From an uncultured Vicinamibacterales bacterium (GTDB taxonomy: Bacteria > Acidobacteriota > Vicinamibacteria > Vicinamibacterales > UBA8438), in the NCBI GenBank assembly GCA_958295905.1, contig OY282382.1:4832910-4896909 (forward strand): a stretch of 64,000 bases of DNA, written 5' to 3'. Positions within the stretch are counted from its first letter, which is position 1; each line of letters opens with the position of its first letter. This document shows, one piece after another, positions 33,420-42,684 of this stretch. A model generated the notes under the pieces. The model saw only the letters and a program-made list of their open reading frames with translations. It searched no databases and was not told the DNA's origin. The position numbers and the translations under genes are program-made.

Positions 33420-34658
33420 GTGGAACTCCGACATTTCCGTCTCGAACGGTACAAGGGCTACGCCGAGCGCACCGACGTGGAACTCGCTCCGCTGACCATC
33501 CTCGTCGGGCCCAACAACTCGGGCAAGACCGCCCTCGCGCAGGCGGTCCCGTTGCTGGCGGGCGGTCTGGCCGGCTCGGACGGCGACGCGCGGGAACCGC
33601 TTCCCCTGGAATCGTGCGGGATCCGGCACGGGGAGACCTTCGAAGACTTGGTGACGGGGCGCGTCGCGCACGGTCGGCTGGGGCTGTCCGTCACGCTGGG
33701 GGACGGAAACGGCGAATCGTTGCTTTCCGCCACCGTCCAGAACGTCGTGGCGCCGGGACGAACGCCCGAACGGCAGATTGCCGACTGGCGGCTGCGGAGC
33801 AACGACCGGGAGATCGTTGCCGACAGGCAAGGATTCGGCGAACCCTCAGACTACCGGATTTCTGTCCCGGGAGCATCGCCGGACCTCCGACCCGTGGTCT
33901 GGCGAGGGTTGCTCCCCAAGCAACCCCACGCGCTTGCGGACTGGATCGGCCCGCAGGTCGACGCCCTCGCGACCTGGGCGGCCGGTGTTCGCCACCTGCG
34001 CTGCCCGCGGCGCCTCCTCCCGTCGCCTTTTCGGGCGCCGGAGCGCGCGCCCGCGGGTATCGGACCCGACGGACGCGACACGCCGCTGGCCCTCGCCGCG
34101 GATGATGTGTTGCGCGAATCGGTCCGAGGCTGGTACCGCAAGACCTTCGGCGTGCGCATCGACATCGTTGCGCAGGGAAGCTATCTCGATCTGGTGACCG
34201 GAACGCCGCTCCGGAACGACGACGTGCGCATCGAACAGGCGGGCCGCGGACTCTCCCACGTGCTGCCGGTCGCGGTCACGGCGCTGCTGGCCCGCCGGGC
34301 GGGTGCGGGCGTCGACATCATCGAGCATCCCGAGGCCGAGCTCCATCCCGCAGCCCACGCGGACGTCGCCGAGCTCCTACTCGAGAACCTCGCCGGGCCG
34401 GCACGGCCCCTGATCGTCGAGACCCATTCGGAGATGATTCTGCTCCGGGCGCGGCGCTGGGTCGCCGAGGGACGGCTGCCGGCCGGGCACGTGCTGGTCT
34501 ACTGGGTTCACACGGCGCCGGGACGCGGATCCCTGCTGGAGAAGATCAGAATACGGGAGAACGGTGAGATGGACACCTGGCCGGACGGCGTCTTCATCGA
34601 GAACTACGAGGAGGTCCTCGCCATCCGGCGCGCCGCCAGGGGCAAGGTCAAGGTATAG
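33420..34658 (+). CDS. AAA ATPase, DUF3696/OLD-like (putative defence ATPase)
   Basis: 412 residues from GTG. The N-terminus LRHFRLERYKGYAERTDVEL leads into Walker A GPNNSGKT (residues 30-37). The C-terminal half has the ABC-type signature-like QAGRGLSHVLPV, Walker B DIIEHPEAELHP (about 299-310) and IVETHSEMILLRARR, which is typical of SMC-like ATPases of the DUF3696/OLD group. No nuclease domain is fused; the next gene supplies a TOPRIM-like one. The combination suggests a sensor or motor of an anti-phage system, as in Gabija or RloAB-type pairs. That is an inference from domain company. Confidence 0.85.
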   Translation: MELRHFRLERYKGYAERTDVELAPLTILVGPNNSGKTALAQAVPLLAGGLAGSDGDAREPLPLESCGIRHGETFEDLVTGRVAHGRLGLSVTLGDGNGESLLSATVQNVVAPGRTPERQIADWRLRSNDREIVADRQGFGEPSDYRISVPGASPDLRPVVWRGLLPKQPHALADWIGPQVDALATWAAGVRHLRCPRRLLPSPFRAPERAPAGIGPDGRDTPLALAADDVLRESVRGWYRKTFGVRIDIVAQGSYLDLVTGTPLRNDDVRIEQAGRGLSHVLPVAVTALLARRAGAGVDIIEHPEAELHPAAHADVAELLLENLAGPARPLIVETHSEMILLRARRWVAEGRLPAGHVLVYWVHTAPGRGSLLEKIRIRENGEMDTWPDGVFIENYEEVLAIRRAARGKVKV

Positions 34659-34664
34659 ACCGGC

Positions 34665-35630
34665 GTGCGCATCACGATCGACGTCAGCGCGGCCAATGAT
34701 CCGGACGCGCACCGTTGGCTTGACCGCATGCTGGACAGGATCGAAGACGGCTGGCACGTCTGGGACCTGACCGAGACACCGGATGCCGACGCCATCGCGG
34801 CCACAACGTGGAACAGCGACCCCGGCAGGCAGGGCAATCGACTGCGCGAACTGATCGTCACATCGACTCGGCGCAGCGCCTGGACGCTGGCTCCGCACAC
34901 ACGGCGCGTGCGCGTGACTGCGCATCCGACCGCACCGGATGAACTCGAGCCCGAGCAGGCGTGCCGCCTGGCCGACGAGCCGCTCGTGATCCTCGTCGAG
35001 AACAGGGATAGCGACAGCGCGTTCGTCGGACGCGTCGTGACAGAACTCGACAAGTCCCTTCATGGCGTCTGGAGGCGCGAAGGCGGACCGATCCGATTCG
35101 ACAGCGTCGGCGGCACCGGCCAGATGCGGCAGGAAGTCGAGAAACGGGCAGGCGCAGTGCCGTATCGCCCGCGGCTCGTCGCCGTCATCGACAGCGACCG
35201 GAGGGGTCCGGGAAACTCGGAGAGCGAAGAAGCCCGGCGGCTCCGCGAGGTCTGCAATCAGCACGGTCTTCCCTGCTGGGTGCTCGCCAAGCGGGAAGCG
35301 GAGAACTACCTGCCCCGCATCCTCCTCGACGGGAGACCCAACGCCGGCGGCGAACACGAAAGGCGCGCAGAAGCGTGGGACAGACTCAGCGACGATCAGA
35401 AGGACTTCTTCGACATGAAGCGCGGCCTGCCGGAGAATCCTTCGGCGATCGAGGAGGATCTGTTTGGGGGCCTGCCGGACGCCGACCGGGAGATTCTGGC
35501 CGCGGGATTCGGACCGAACGTGTATGAATGCTGGACCGTGTGGGACGTGCGAGAGGTCCGGAACGAATTGCGGACTCGCGGACGGGGCGACCTCGAGCAC
35601 GGCATCGGGCTGATCCTCCGGGAAGTGTAG
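34665..35630 (+). CDS. TOPRIM/DUF4435-like putative nuclease
   Basis: 321 residues from GTG, six bases after the ATPase stop. Acidic landmarks in TOPRIM order are PLVILVENRDSDSAFV (E112, D116, D118), RLVAVIDSDRRGP (D176, D178) and LAKREAENYLPRIL (E211, E213). They correspond to the Glu, DxD and late acidic positions of OLD-type TOPRIM domains and to the RExENYL motif of DUF4435/RloB-like proteins. The first 90 residues are unassigned. It should work with the ATPase upstream, probably as the metal-dependent nuclease. The catalytic assignment rests on motif reading only. Confidence 0.7.
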   Translation: MRITIDVSAANDPDAHRWLDRMLDRIEDGWHVWDLTETPDADAIAATTWNSDPGRQGNRLRELIVTSTRRSAWTLAPHTRRVRVTAHPTAPDELEPEQACRLADEPLVILVENRDSDSAFVGRVVTELDKSLHGVWRREGGPIRFDSVGGTGQMRQEVEKRAGAVPYRPRLVAVIDSDRRGPGNSESEEARRLREVCNQHGLPCWVLAKREAENYLPRILLDGRPNAGGEHERRAEAWDRLSDDQKDFFDMKRGLPENPSAIEEDLFGGLPDADREILAAGFGPNVYECWTVWDVREVRNELRTRGRGDLEHGIGLILREV

Positions 35631-35635
35631 ACAAC

Positions 35636-37369
35636 ATGTCCAACGGCACGCGAAAGCGCACCGAAGTTCGACCGGAAGTGGTTTTTCTGGGCAGTCTCGT
35701 GGAACGCGTGGCCGCCGGCAAGATCCGCGTCCCGCGGTTCCAGCGTCCCTTCGTGTGGAAACAGCCCGACCTGAGCGCACTGCTCGACAGCGTGCTGCGC
35801 GGTTTTCCGATCGGTTCGATCCTCGTCTGGGAGACGAGCAAGGATATCGAGTCGGCCCCGCGCATCGGCTCCGTCGAAATCAGTTCCCGCCCGGACGGCA
35901 TAGTCGGGTACATACTCGACGGCCAGCAGCGCGTCTCGACCCTCGCAGGCACGCTGCGGCTGACCGACGGCCCGGATTCCATCGTGGACCAGATTGAGTG
36001 GCGCGTGTACTACGACCTTGACGAGCAGGCATTCATCGACCACGGCAAGGCTGTGAAAGATTCAGCCATACGCCGGCGGCGCGCAGGGGCAGCGGAGCCG
36101 TCCATCGACCACCACCAGCCGGCGCAGGATCCGGACCCCAAGTACTTTCCCGTGCGTAGCCTGCTCAACACGGCGGGGTTCTTCGAAGCCTGCCGTCGCA
36201 TCCAGGAGCAAGCCGACGGCGAGCGTCGCCAGCACCGGCTCGACGAGGCGGACCGGCTCGCGAACGCCTTTCGCGACTACCAGCTCCCTCTCATCAGTAT
36301 CCGCGAGGCGGACCTCGAGAGCGCCGTCACCGTCTTCGCCCGCCTGAACCGCCGGGGACGCAAGATGGCCGAGGACGAGCTGGTGTCCGCGCTGACCTAT
36401 CAGGAAGGAGAGTTCCATCTGGCCGGCATGCTCGACGAGTTCAAGGCCGAGCTGAAGCAGAAGGGCTTCGGAGGTCTCGACCGCATCTTCCTCCTCAGGT
36501 CGGTGCTCGCGGCCCTCGATCTGGACATCTACGCCAAGGACTGGGCGGACCTCATGGTCAAGCCGGAAGTCCGCGCGAGACTCCCGGAAGGGTTCGACGC
36601 CGCCAGGCGGGGCATCAGACTCGCGCTGGAGATGCTCCAGGATTTCGGCGTCACTTCCGACCGACTGCTGCCCTACGGACTGCAACTGGTGCTGCTCGGC
36701 GAGTTCCACCGCATCTGCCCGCAGCCGGCGGCGCGAACGGTCGAGCTGCTGAAACGCTGGTTCTGGGTGACGTCGTTCACGGGCTGGTTCGGCGGCGTCA
36801 ATACCGCGCAGGCCAAACGCGCTCTCGAGGAAATCCGGCGCCTTGCAGAGGGGAAGAGCGAGACGCTCAACGTGGTCGATCCGGACATGGCGGCGCAGCC
36901 GTTTCCCGACCGTTTCGACGGGCGAAGCGCCCGGGTACGCGCATTCCTCCTGTACTTGGCGTCCCTTCGTCCTCGATCGCTCCACGGCGTCGACGACCTG
37001 TCTCCGGGTCCGCTTCTGTCGCGGCGGGGCACCGACGCGATCGGTTACGTGTGGTCCAACCCCGACCCGCCTGAACTAGTCGCCAGTCCAGCGAACCGGT
37101 TGTTCGTGGACGAAAGTCATGTCGGACAGGCGCTAGGCGCCCTGTCCGCGCTGGACGACGACGCGCTGAGGGCGCTGCTGCCGACGCACGGCTTCCCGGC
37201 CGACGGCCTTGATCGGCTTCGAAACGATGACCGGGCCGGTCTGATCGACGCGCGGCTTGCTACCCTTATCGAAGGCGAGCGGGCCTTCATGGTGCAACGG
37301 CGCGTGAGTCTGCCCGCGGAACGGACGGCGCCGGCAATTGCGGACAGCGAGGCCTCGGACGACGAATAG
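35636..37369 (+). CDS. DUF262 (GmrS-type/ParB-like nuclease fold) protein
   Basis: 577 residues from the ATG at 35636, five bases after the TOPRIM-like gene. The DUF262 domain occupies the N-terminal third: FLGSLVERVAAGKIRVPRFQ, RPFVWKQPDLSALLDSVLRG, FPIGSILVWET and the hallmark YILDGQQRVSTLAG (residues about 92-104). The rest (helical, LPLISIREADLESAVTVFAR and LNRRGRKMAEDELVSAL) follows the family. There is no DUF1524 HNH domain, so it is not a full GmrSD enzyme. It is the third gene of the cassette and probably a nucleotide-hydrolysing or sensing part of the defence module. Confidence 0.85.
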   Translation: MSNGTRKRTEVRPEVVFLGSLVERVAAGKIRVPRFQRPFVWKQPDLSALLDSVLRGFPIGSILVWETSKDIESAPRIGSVEISSRPDGIVGYILDGQQRVSTLAGTLRLTDGPDSIVDQIEWRVYYDLDEQAFIDHGKAVKDSAIRRRRAGAAEPSIDHHQPAQDPDPKYFPVRSLLNTAGFFEACRRIQEQADGERRQHRLDEADRLANAFRDYQLPLISIREADLESAVTVFARLNRRGRKMAEDELVSALTYQEGEFHLAGMLDEFKAELKQKGFGGLDRIFLLRSVLAALDLDIYAKDWADLMVKPEVRARLPEGFDAARRGIRLALEMLQDFGVTSDRLLPYGLQLVLLGEFHRICPQPAARTVELLKRWFWVTSFTGWFGGVNTAQAKRALEEIRRLAEGKSETLNVVDPDMAAQPFPDRFDGRSARVRAFLLYLASLRPRSLHGVDDLSPGPLLSRRGTDAIGYVWSNPDPPELVASPANRLFVDESHVGQALGALSALDDDALRALLPTHGFPADGLDRLRNDDRAGLIDARLATLIEGERAFMVQRRVSLPAERTAPAIADSEASDDE

Positions 37370-37509
37370 CCCCATATCCCCGACCGGCGGCGCCGATCAT
37401 CGGGCGCTCGAAGATCGATCCGCTGATGTCGGCCAAGCCGGATTCCCCGGCCGGCGACACCGATCATCGGGCCGGACGTCTACGCCGCAGAACTGCGCGG
37501 GCTCCCGGC

Positions 37510-38826
37510 CTACCGAGCCTCCGCGTTCTCACCTCGGGCTCCGAGATCGAGGGCCACGATCCGGGCGCGGTCGCGGGCGTAGAGGGTCGTGCCGACGAGG
37601 GTCGGCACCGTCCACGACCGCGTGTCGAACAACTGGGTCGTGGCCAGCCGCTCGAGGCCGTTCGGGCTCAGTCTGACGAGCGAGAGGTCGCCGTCCTCCT
37701 CCAGGATGATCGCCTTCCCGTCGCCGTAGACCAGGGTCGCGCGGCTGAACCCGCGCTCGCGCCACGCCGTCTCCCCCGTTTCCATGTGGGTGGCGGTCAG
37801 CACCGCGGCCGCGCCTTGTCCGCTCGTGCCGTAGATGAAGCCGCCGATCTTCAGCACGTTCAGAAACGTGAAGCGCAGGCGGCGGTCCTCCCACAGCGCC
37901 TCGGTGCGCACGACGTCGCCGTCGGGCACGAGCCGGATGGCCTGGCTGCCCCCGATGTAGCCGGACGAGAAGAACAGCACCCGGCTCTCGGGGTCGTAGT
38001 GGGGAATCTGGAAGTTGAAGTCGTTGCCGGCGTCGTGGGGGTGGGCCCACAGCACCTGCCCGGTGTCGGGATCCATGCCGACCACCGCCTGCCCGGCGAA
38101 AACCACCGCGTGGCGCCGGCCGGCGACCGTAATCAGCCCCACCGCCGCATGCGACACCAGGAAGCTGCCGCTCTTCCAGACGACCTCGCCGTCACGCTGC
38201 CGCAACGCCATCACCGCCTGGCCGGGTCCGCCGACCTGCAGGAGGATGGTGTCCTTGTAGGGGGTCGGACTCGTCCCGGACCCCGGCTTGATCATCGATC
38301 GGATCAGCAACGGCGGCGCGCCGAAGTCGGCGATGAGGTTCCTCGACCACAACAGCTCGCCGGTCTCGGGATCGAAGACGTGCAACTCCTTGTTGCTGCC
38401 GACGGTGAACAGGCGGCCGCCCGCCAGCAGCGGCGTCGCGTGCGGCCCCGCCCCTTGGTCGAAGTCCTGATTCTTCGACGCGTACTCGTACTCCCACAGC
38501 GTCGCACCGGTCGCGGCATCGAGGGCGATGACCGCCTCGCGCGGCGTCCAGGGGGCGCCGCCGCCCTCGCGGTGCGAGACGCGGTACAGGGTGAACAGCC
38601 GCCCGCCGGAGACCAGGACGGCGGAATGCCCGGCACCCAGGGGCCGGCTCCAGATCTCGGGCGGACCCGCCGCCGGCCAGCGCTCGGCGAGACCCGTCGA
38701 CTCGGCCGTGAAGTCGCGGTTCCGCCCCGCCCACTGGCGCCACTCGCCTTCCTGCGCTGCGGCAGGCGCGGCCAAGAAGAAGACCGCGGCCAGGACCATC
38801 CGGATCGCCGTCTCGTGTCTCGTCAT
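37510..38826 (-). CDS. PQQ-like beta-propeller secreted protein
   Basis: 438 residues. The ATG at 38826 overlaps the upstream stop (ATGA). A signal peptide ends at PAAAQEGEW. It is followed by about seven propeller blades with motifs of the type ALDAATGATLWEYEY, VFDPETGELLWSRNL and GMDPDTGQVLWAHPH. Quinone ligand residues are not evident, so it is better called a BamB/PQQ-like repeat protein than a dehydrogenase. It is cotranscribed with the 197-aa secreted protein upstream. Confidence 0.85.
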   Translation of the reverse strand: MTRHETAIRMVLAAVFFLAAPAAAQEGEWRQWAGRNRDFTAESTGLAERWPAAGPPEIWSRPLGAGHSAVLVSGGRLFTLYRVSHREGGGAPWTPREAVIALDAATGATLWEYEYASKNQDFDQGAGPHATPLLAGGRLFTVGSNKELHVFDPETGELLWSRNLIADFGAPPLLIRSMIKPGSGTSPTPYKDTILLQVGGPGQAVMALRQRDGEVVWKSGSFLVSHAAVGLITVAGRRHAVVFAGQAVVGMDPDTGQVLWAHPHDAGNDFNFQIPHYDPESRVLFFSSGYIGGSQAIRLVPDGDVVRTEALWEDRRLRFTFLNVLKIGGFIYGTSGQGAAAVLTATHMETGETAWRERGFSRATLVYGDGKAIILEEDGDLSLVRLSPNGLERLATTQLFDTRSWTVPTLVGTTLYARDRARIVALDLGARGENAEAR

Positions 38827-39416
38827 CGCGGCGCCCCCCCGCGCGCAGCGTCCGCGCCACCGGCCGGAGGCACGTCCTGCGGGAACTCCTTGCACGGCAT
38901 CGCCCAGGTCTCGCACGCGCCGACGGGCCGATCCGCCCGATAGACGAGCCGGTTGCGGGTCTCCCCCGCCGGCGTGCCCGTGGTCACCTCGATCGTCAGG
39001 GTCCCGCCGTCCGGGCTCAGCGACATCACCTCGCGCATGGTCATGCCGCCCTGCGTCCCTTCCGCCACCAGCCGCCCGCCAACCCACCGCGACGCGGCCC
39101 GCATGGTGGTGTCGCGGCCGACGGGAATCGTGAGCTCGCGCCCCGGCGTATAGGACCAAGCCTTGAGACCGTTGGTCTCCGCGCCGACGATCACCGTGCC
39201 GTTGGCGGCATGGGTGATGAACAGCCGTCCGATATCGTCCCCGCCCCGGCCGCCGCTGAACGCCGGCGCCGTGAAGTCGCTCGCCCCGCGATCGAGCGTC
39301 CACATCCCGGAGAAATCGGGACGTTGCGCAGACGCGAGCCCGGCCACCAGAAGCACCCCCGCTACCGACCACACGTATCTGCCGCCCTGCACACGCGTCC
39401 TCCTCCCGCCAATCAT
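38823..39416 (-). CDS. Secreted hypothetical protein
   Basis: 197 residues with a signal peptide (VWSVAGVLLVAGLASAQ) and the mature start RPDFSGMWTLDRGASDF. The 'FSGxWxLDxxxSDF' opening followed by strands TIVGAETNGLKAWSYTPGRE, RWVGGRLVAEGTQGGMTMRE and GTLTIEVTTGTPAGETRNRLVY is common in acidobacterial secreted proteins of lipocalin-like shape. The function is unknown. It sits in an operon with the propeller protein. Confidence 0.78.
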   Translation of the reverse strand: MIGGRRTRVQGGRYVWSVAGVLLVAGLASAQRPDFSGMWTLDRGASDFTAPAFSGGRGGDDIGRLFITHAANGTVIVGAETNGLKAWSYTPGRELTIPVGRDTTMRAASRWVGGRLVAEGTQGGMTMREVMSLSPDGGTLTIEVTTGTPAGETRNRLVYRADRPVGACETWAMPCKEFPQDVPPAGGADAARGGAPR

Positions 39417-39761
39417 CCGTTCAGTCTGATCCCTTCGGCACCGTTCCGCAAGCGCACTATAATCGGTGCGCGGCGACTTGGCGAGGTTTCGTCCGACGAA
39501 CGGCCGTCGACCGGGGGCGGCGGCACCGGAAATGGGCCGATCCGCGGCCCGCCCCGCCGCCCGTCCCACGGGGATGAAGGACCGTTCGATGCCCGCGCCG
39601 CGCGCCTGCGACCTCCGGTCGAACGTGAGGAGCTCGCACGCAGCGGACCCCCCGGGTCGGATCGCGGCGCCGCGGGGCCGCGCCCGGACCGGCGCCGTCG
39701 CCCCGGCCCGCTCCTTGCGCCTCTTTCACGCGTGCCGACCCCGCCTGAGACACCCCGTCCG
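39417..39761. other. Divergent spacer, no gene seen
   Basis: 345 bases between the secreted protein and recQ. Long frames cross it on both strands, but none shows recognisable motifs. An AT-richer stretch at 39455-39467 (ACTATAATCGG) contains TATAAT, a possible -10 element for the rightward transcript. Confidence 0.4.
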
Positions 39762-41609
39762 GTGACTGAGATCGAGGAATCGGTCCTGCTCGACACCCTC
39801 GCGAACTACTGGGGCTACCGCGGGTTCCGCCCCCTGCAACGGGAGGCGATCGCCGCCAACCTGCAGGGCCGCGACAGCGTCGTCGTGCTGCCGACGGGAG
39901 GCGGCAAGTCGCTGTGCTTTCAGTTGCCGGCCCTCGTCGGACCCGGCGGCGGGGTCGGACTCGTCGTGTCACCGCTCATCTCGCTGATGAAGGACCAGGT
40001 GGACGGCCTGGTGGAGAACGGAGTGTCGGCCGCCGCCCTCAACGCCACCATCACCCCGACCGAACGGCGCCGGATCTACGCGGACCTCGACGAGGGGCGC
40101 TGCCGGCTGCTGTACGTCACGCCGGAGCGCCTCGTCGGGGAGGGCGGAGAGGCGTTCCGGGCTCGGCTTCGGACGCGGGGCGTCCGCTTCGCCGCGGTCG
40201 ACGAGGCCCACTGCATCAGCCAGTGGGGGCACGAGTTCCGCCCCGAGTATCGACAGCTCGCGCGGCTCAGAGACGACTTCCCGGACGCGGCCCTGCACGC
40301 GTTCACCGCCACCGCCACCCGCCGGGTGCGCGAGGACATCATCGCGCAGCTCGCCCTGCGCGACCCGGAGGTGCTCGTCGGGTCGTTCGACCGGCCCAAC
40401 CTCGTCTACCGCGTGCGGACCCGCACCGGCCTCAAGGACCAGATTCGCCGGGTGCTGGACCGTCACGCCGGCGAGGCGGGCATCGTTTACTGCCTCTCGC
40501 GGCGCGAGGTCGAGTCGATCGCCGAATGGCTGGAAAGCCGGAGTCACCGCGCCCTCCCCTACCACGCCGGCCTGCCGGACGAGACGCGGCGGCGGCACCA
40601 GGACGCGTTTCTCGAGGAACGCGCAGACATCATGGTGGCGACGGTGGCGTTCGGCATGGGGATCGACCGCTCGAACATCCGCTACGTGATCCACGCGGGC
40701 GCGCCCCGGTCGATCGAGCACTACCAGCAGGAATCGGGCCGCGCGGGACGGGACGGCCTCGAGGCGGAATGCATCCTCCTCTATTCGGTCGCCGACTTCG
40801 CCCGATGGCGCCAGATGCTCGAGAAGAGCGGAGAGCTGTCGAAAACGGCACGGCAACTGCTGACCGGCATGGAGCGGTACGCGGGCGGCGCCCGCTGCCG
40901 GCACCGGACGCTCGTCGAGTACTTCGACCAGCCCTATACCCGGGACACCTGCGACGCCTGCGACTGGTGCCTGAAGGAGCTGGAGCGGATCGACGACGCC
41001 TTGGTCCTGTGCCAGAAGATCCTGTCGACGGTGGCCCGGCTGGGGCAGCGGCGGGGGGTCGGCCATGTCGTCGACGTGCTGCGCGGCCGCACCACCGACG
41101 CGGTCTCCAAGGGGGGCCATCAGGCGCTCAGCACGTTCGGGCTGCTCTCCGACGTGCCCATCGCCGAGTTGCGCGGCTATCTCGACCAGCTCACCGAGCA
41201 GCATCTGCTGCTGCGCACGGCGGGTGAGTACCCCGTTCTGCAGCTCACGGAGCGCGGGGTGGCGGCGCTGAAGGGCCAGGCCGCCGTCGAGCTCTACCGC
41301 CAGCCGCGGCCGGTCCCCGGCCAGCGCGCGCGCCGGCCCGCCCCGGACCCCGCCACGTGGGAGGGGGTCGACCGCGGGCTCTTCGACGCCCTGCGGCAGT
41401 GCCGGCTCGAAGTCGCGCGGGCTCGGGGCGTGCCCCCCTACGTCGTATTCCACGACAACACGTTGCGCGACCTCGCCCGGCGCCGGCCGACGACGGCGGC
41501 CGAGTTGCTGCACGTGTACGGCATCGGCGCCCGGAAGGCCGAGGATCTCGGACCCATCGTGCTCAACGTGATCCGGGACCATCGCGGGGAGCCTCCCGAT
41601 CCCGGATAG
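39762..41609 (+). CDS. recQ: ATP-dependent DNA helicase RecQ
   Basis: 615 residues from the GTG at 39762; a GTG at 39732 in the same frame is an alternative, and neither has a good ribosome site. Helicase motifs are YRGFRPLQREAI (motif 0), LPTGGGKSLCFQ (Walker A, about residue 43), VDEAHCISQWGHEFRPEY (DExH plus the aromatic-rich loop), FTATATRRV, ATVAFGMGIDRSNIRYVIH and QESGRAGRDG. The RQC zinc site is formed by CRHRTLVEYF with CDACDWC (about 378-401). An HRDC domain closes the protein (LFDALRQCRLEVARARG to YGIGARKAEDLG). Role: 3'-5' unwinding in recombination and repair. Confidence 0.95.
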   Translation: MTEIEESVLLDTLANYWGYRGFRPLQREAIAANLQGRDSVVVLPTGGGKSLCFQLPALVGPGGGVGLVVSPLISLMKDQVDGLVENGVSAAALNATITPTERRRIYADLDEGRCRLLYVTPERLVGEGGEAFRARLRTRGVRFAAVDEAHCISQWGHEFRPEYRQLARLRDDFPDAALHAFTATATRRVREDIIAQLALRDPEVLVGSFDRPNLVYRVRTRTGLKDQIRRVLDRHAGEAGIVYCLSRREVESIAEWLESRSHRALPYHAGLPDETRRRHQDAFLEERADIMVATVAFGMGIDRSNIRYVIHAGAPRSIEHYQQESGRAGRDGLEAECILLYSVADFARWRQMLEKSGELSKTARQLLTGMERYAGGARCRHRTLVEYFDQPYTRDTCDACDWCLKELERIDDALVLCQKILSTVARLGQRRGVGHVVDVLRGRTTDAVSKGGHQALSTFGLLSDVPIAELRGYLDQLTEQHLLLRTAGEYPVLQLTERGVAALKGQAAVELYRQPRPVPGQRARRPAPDPATWEGVDRGLFDALRQCRLEVARARGVPPYVVFHDNTLRDLARRRPTTAAELLHVYGIGARKAEDLGPIVLNVIRDHRGEPPDPG

Positions 41610-41678
41610 TTCTCCACCCGGCGACGCCGGACCCGCGCAGGCCGGAGAATCGGCGCGGCGTGGGGACCGCCGTCGGCA

Positions 41679-41835
41679 GGGGCGGCGCCGGGCGCGCGGG
41701 AGGCGGCCCGGTTCCTGAACACGGGGGTCGAGGCCTATCAGTTCATCTCGGGCGGCGCCGGGCGCGCGGGAGGCTGCCCATGACGTCGCCCACCGCGGCC
41801 GACTTGCGGGGCGGCGCCGGGCGCGCGGGAGGCTG
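41679..41835. repeat. Three copies of a 25-bp GC-rich repeat
   Basis: GGCGGCGCCGGGCGCGCGGG with the following AGGC occurs at 41681, 41751 and 41810 (periods 70 and 59). The intervening sequences are unrelated. The gap 41610-42015 contains no gene that I can support. Confidence 0.6.
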
Positions 41836-42015
41836 CCGATTCCCGCGTGAGTTTCTCTGCCGGGGGACGGCGACCGGGATCGGCGACTCGATCACGAGCT
41901 GCAGGACCTGGAACGATTCCGCCCTTTCCGGCCCCACCGAGGCACGGCGCCCGGCGCGGGCGAATGCGCGGGGACGCGGGTCGAATGCCGTCGGCCCCGT
42001 CCCCGCGCGGCGCGG

Positions 42016-42684
42016 TCACGTCCGTACCCGGATGACCACGCGGCGATTCTGCGACCGGCCCTGCGCCGTGTTGTTCGGCGCCGCGGGACGGTCCTCGCCG
42101 TAGCTGAACGTGTTCATCTTGTGCAGCGGCACGTTGTGCTGCTCGTACAGATAACGCTTCACCGCCTCGGCGCGCTGCATGCCCAACGCCATGTTGCGGT
42201 TCGCGCCGCCGGTGGAATCGGTATGCCCCTCGATCTCGATGAACTCGTTCCGGGCGTCGGCCCGAAGCTGGCCGATCAACTGGTCGATCCGGGCCCGCGC
42301 CGCGTCCGGCAGATCAGCCCGGCCGGACTGGAAGTTCCCCTGGTCCTCGCTGAGGGTGACCTCGAAGATCAACCGGCCGGCCATCGCCTCGATGGCGTCG
42401 ACACGCCCCTCGACCGCCTCCGCCGCCATGGCCGCCCCATCCGCCGCCGCCTGCGACATCTGAGCCGCCTGTCCGGCCGCCATGGCGCGCTGGTCGACCT
42501 CGCCGATCCGCTCTCCGTTCTGGAGCGTGCGCTCCTGGGTCTCCTCGACCGTCCCCGCCAACGAATCGACCTTCGCGTCGACCACGGCGGTCTCGGTCCG
42601 CACGAATCCCCGGGTCGCGCAGGCCGGCGCGACCACTGCAATCACGGCTGTCAAAGCCAACACTTTCAACATCGTCACTCGCAT
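42016..42684 (-). CDS. OmpA-family peptidoglycan-binding lipoprotein
   Basis: 222 residues. The signal sequence LKVLALTAVIAVVAPACATRG carries a lipobox cysteine. Residues 30-105 are helical with an Ala-rich coiled region (QERTLQNGERIGEVDQRAM). The C-terminal OmpA domain shows NEFIEIEGHTDSTGGANRNMALGMQRAEAVKRYL and GRSQNRRVVI. It should anchor the outer membrane to peptidoglycan. The start overlaps the end of the VWFA gene by 10 bases, with GGGAGAG as ribosome site inside that gene, so the two are coupled. Confidence 0.92.
   Translation of the reverse strand: MRVTMLKVLALTAVIAVVAPACATRGFVRTETAVVDAKVDSLAGTVEETQERTLQNGERIGEVDQRAMAAGQAAQMSQAAADGAAMAAEAVEGRVDAIEAMAGRLIFEVTLSEDQGNFQSGRADLPDAARARIDQLIGQLRADARNEFIEIEGHTDSTGGANRNMALGMQRAEAVKRYLYEQHNVPLHKMNTFSYGEDRPAAPNNTAQGRSQNRRVVIRVRT

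Noticed and set aside
35636-37369. Full GmrSD type IV restriction enzyme
   Set aside because: Only the DUF262 part is present; no DUF1524 HNH motif is visible in the C-terminal half.
41679-41835. Three spaced 25-bp repeats as a CRISPR array
   Set aside because: Only three copies, unequal spacers (about 45 and 34 bases), extreme GC content and no cas gene in the window.
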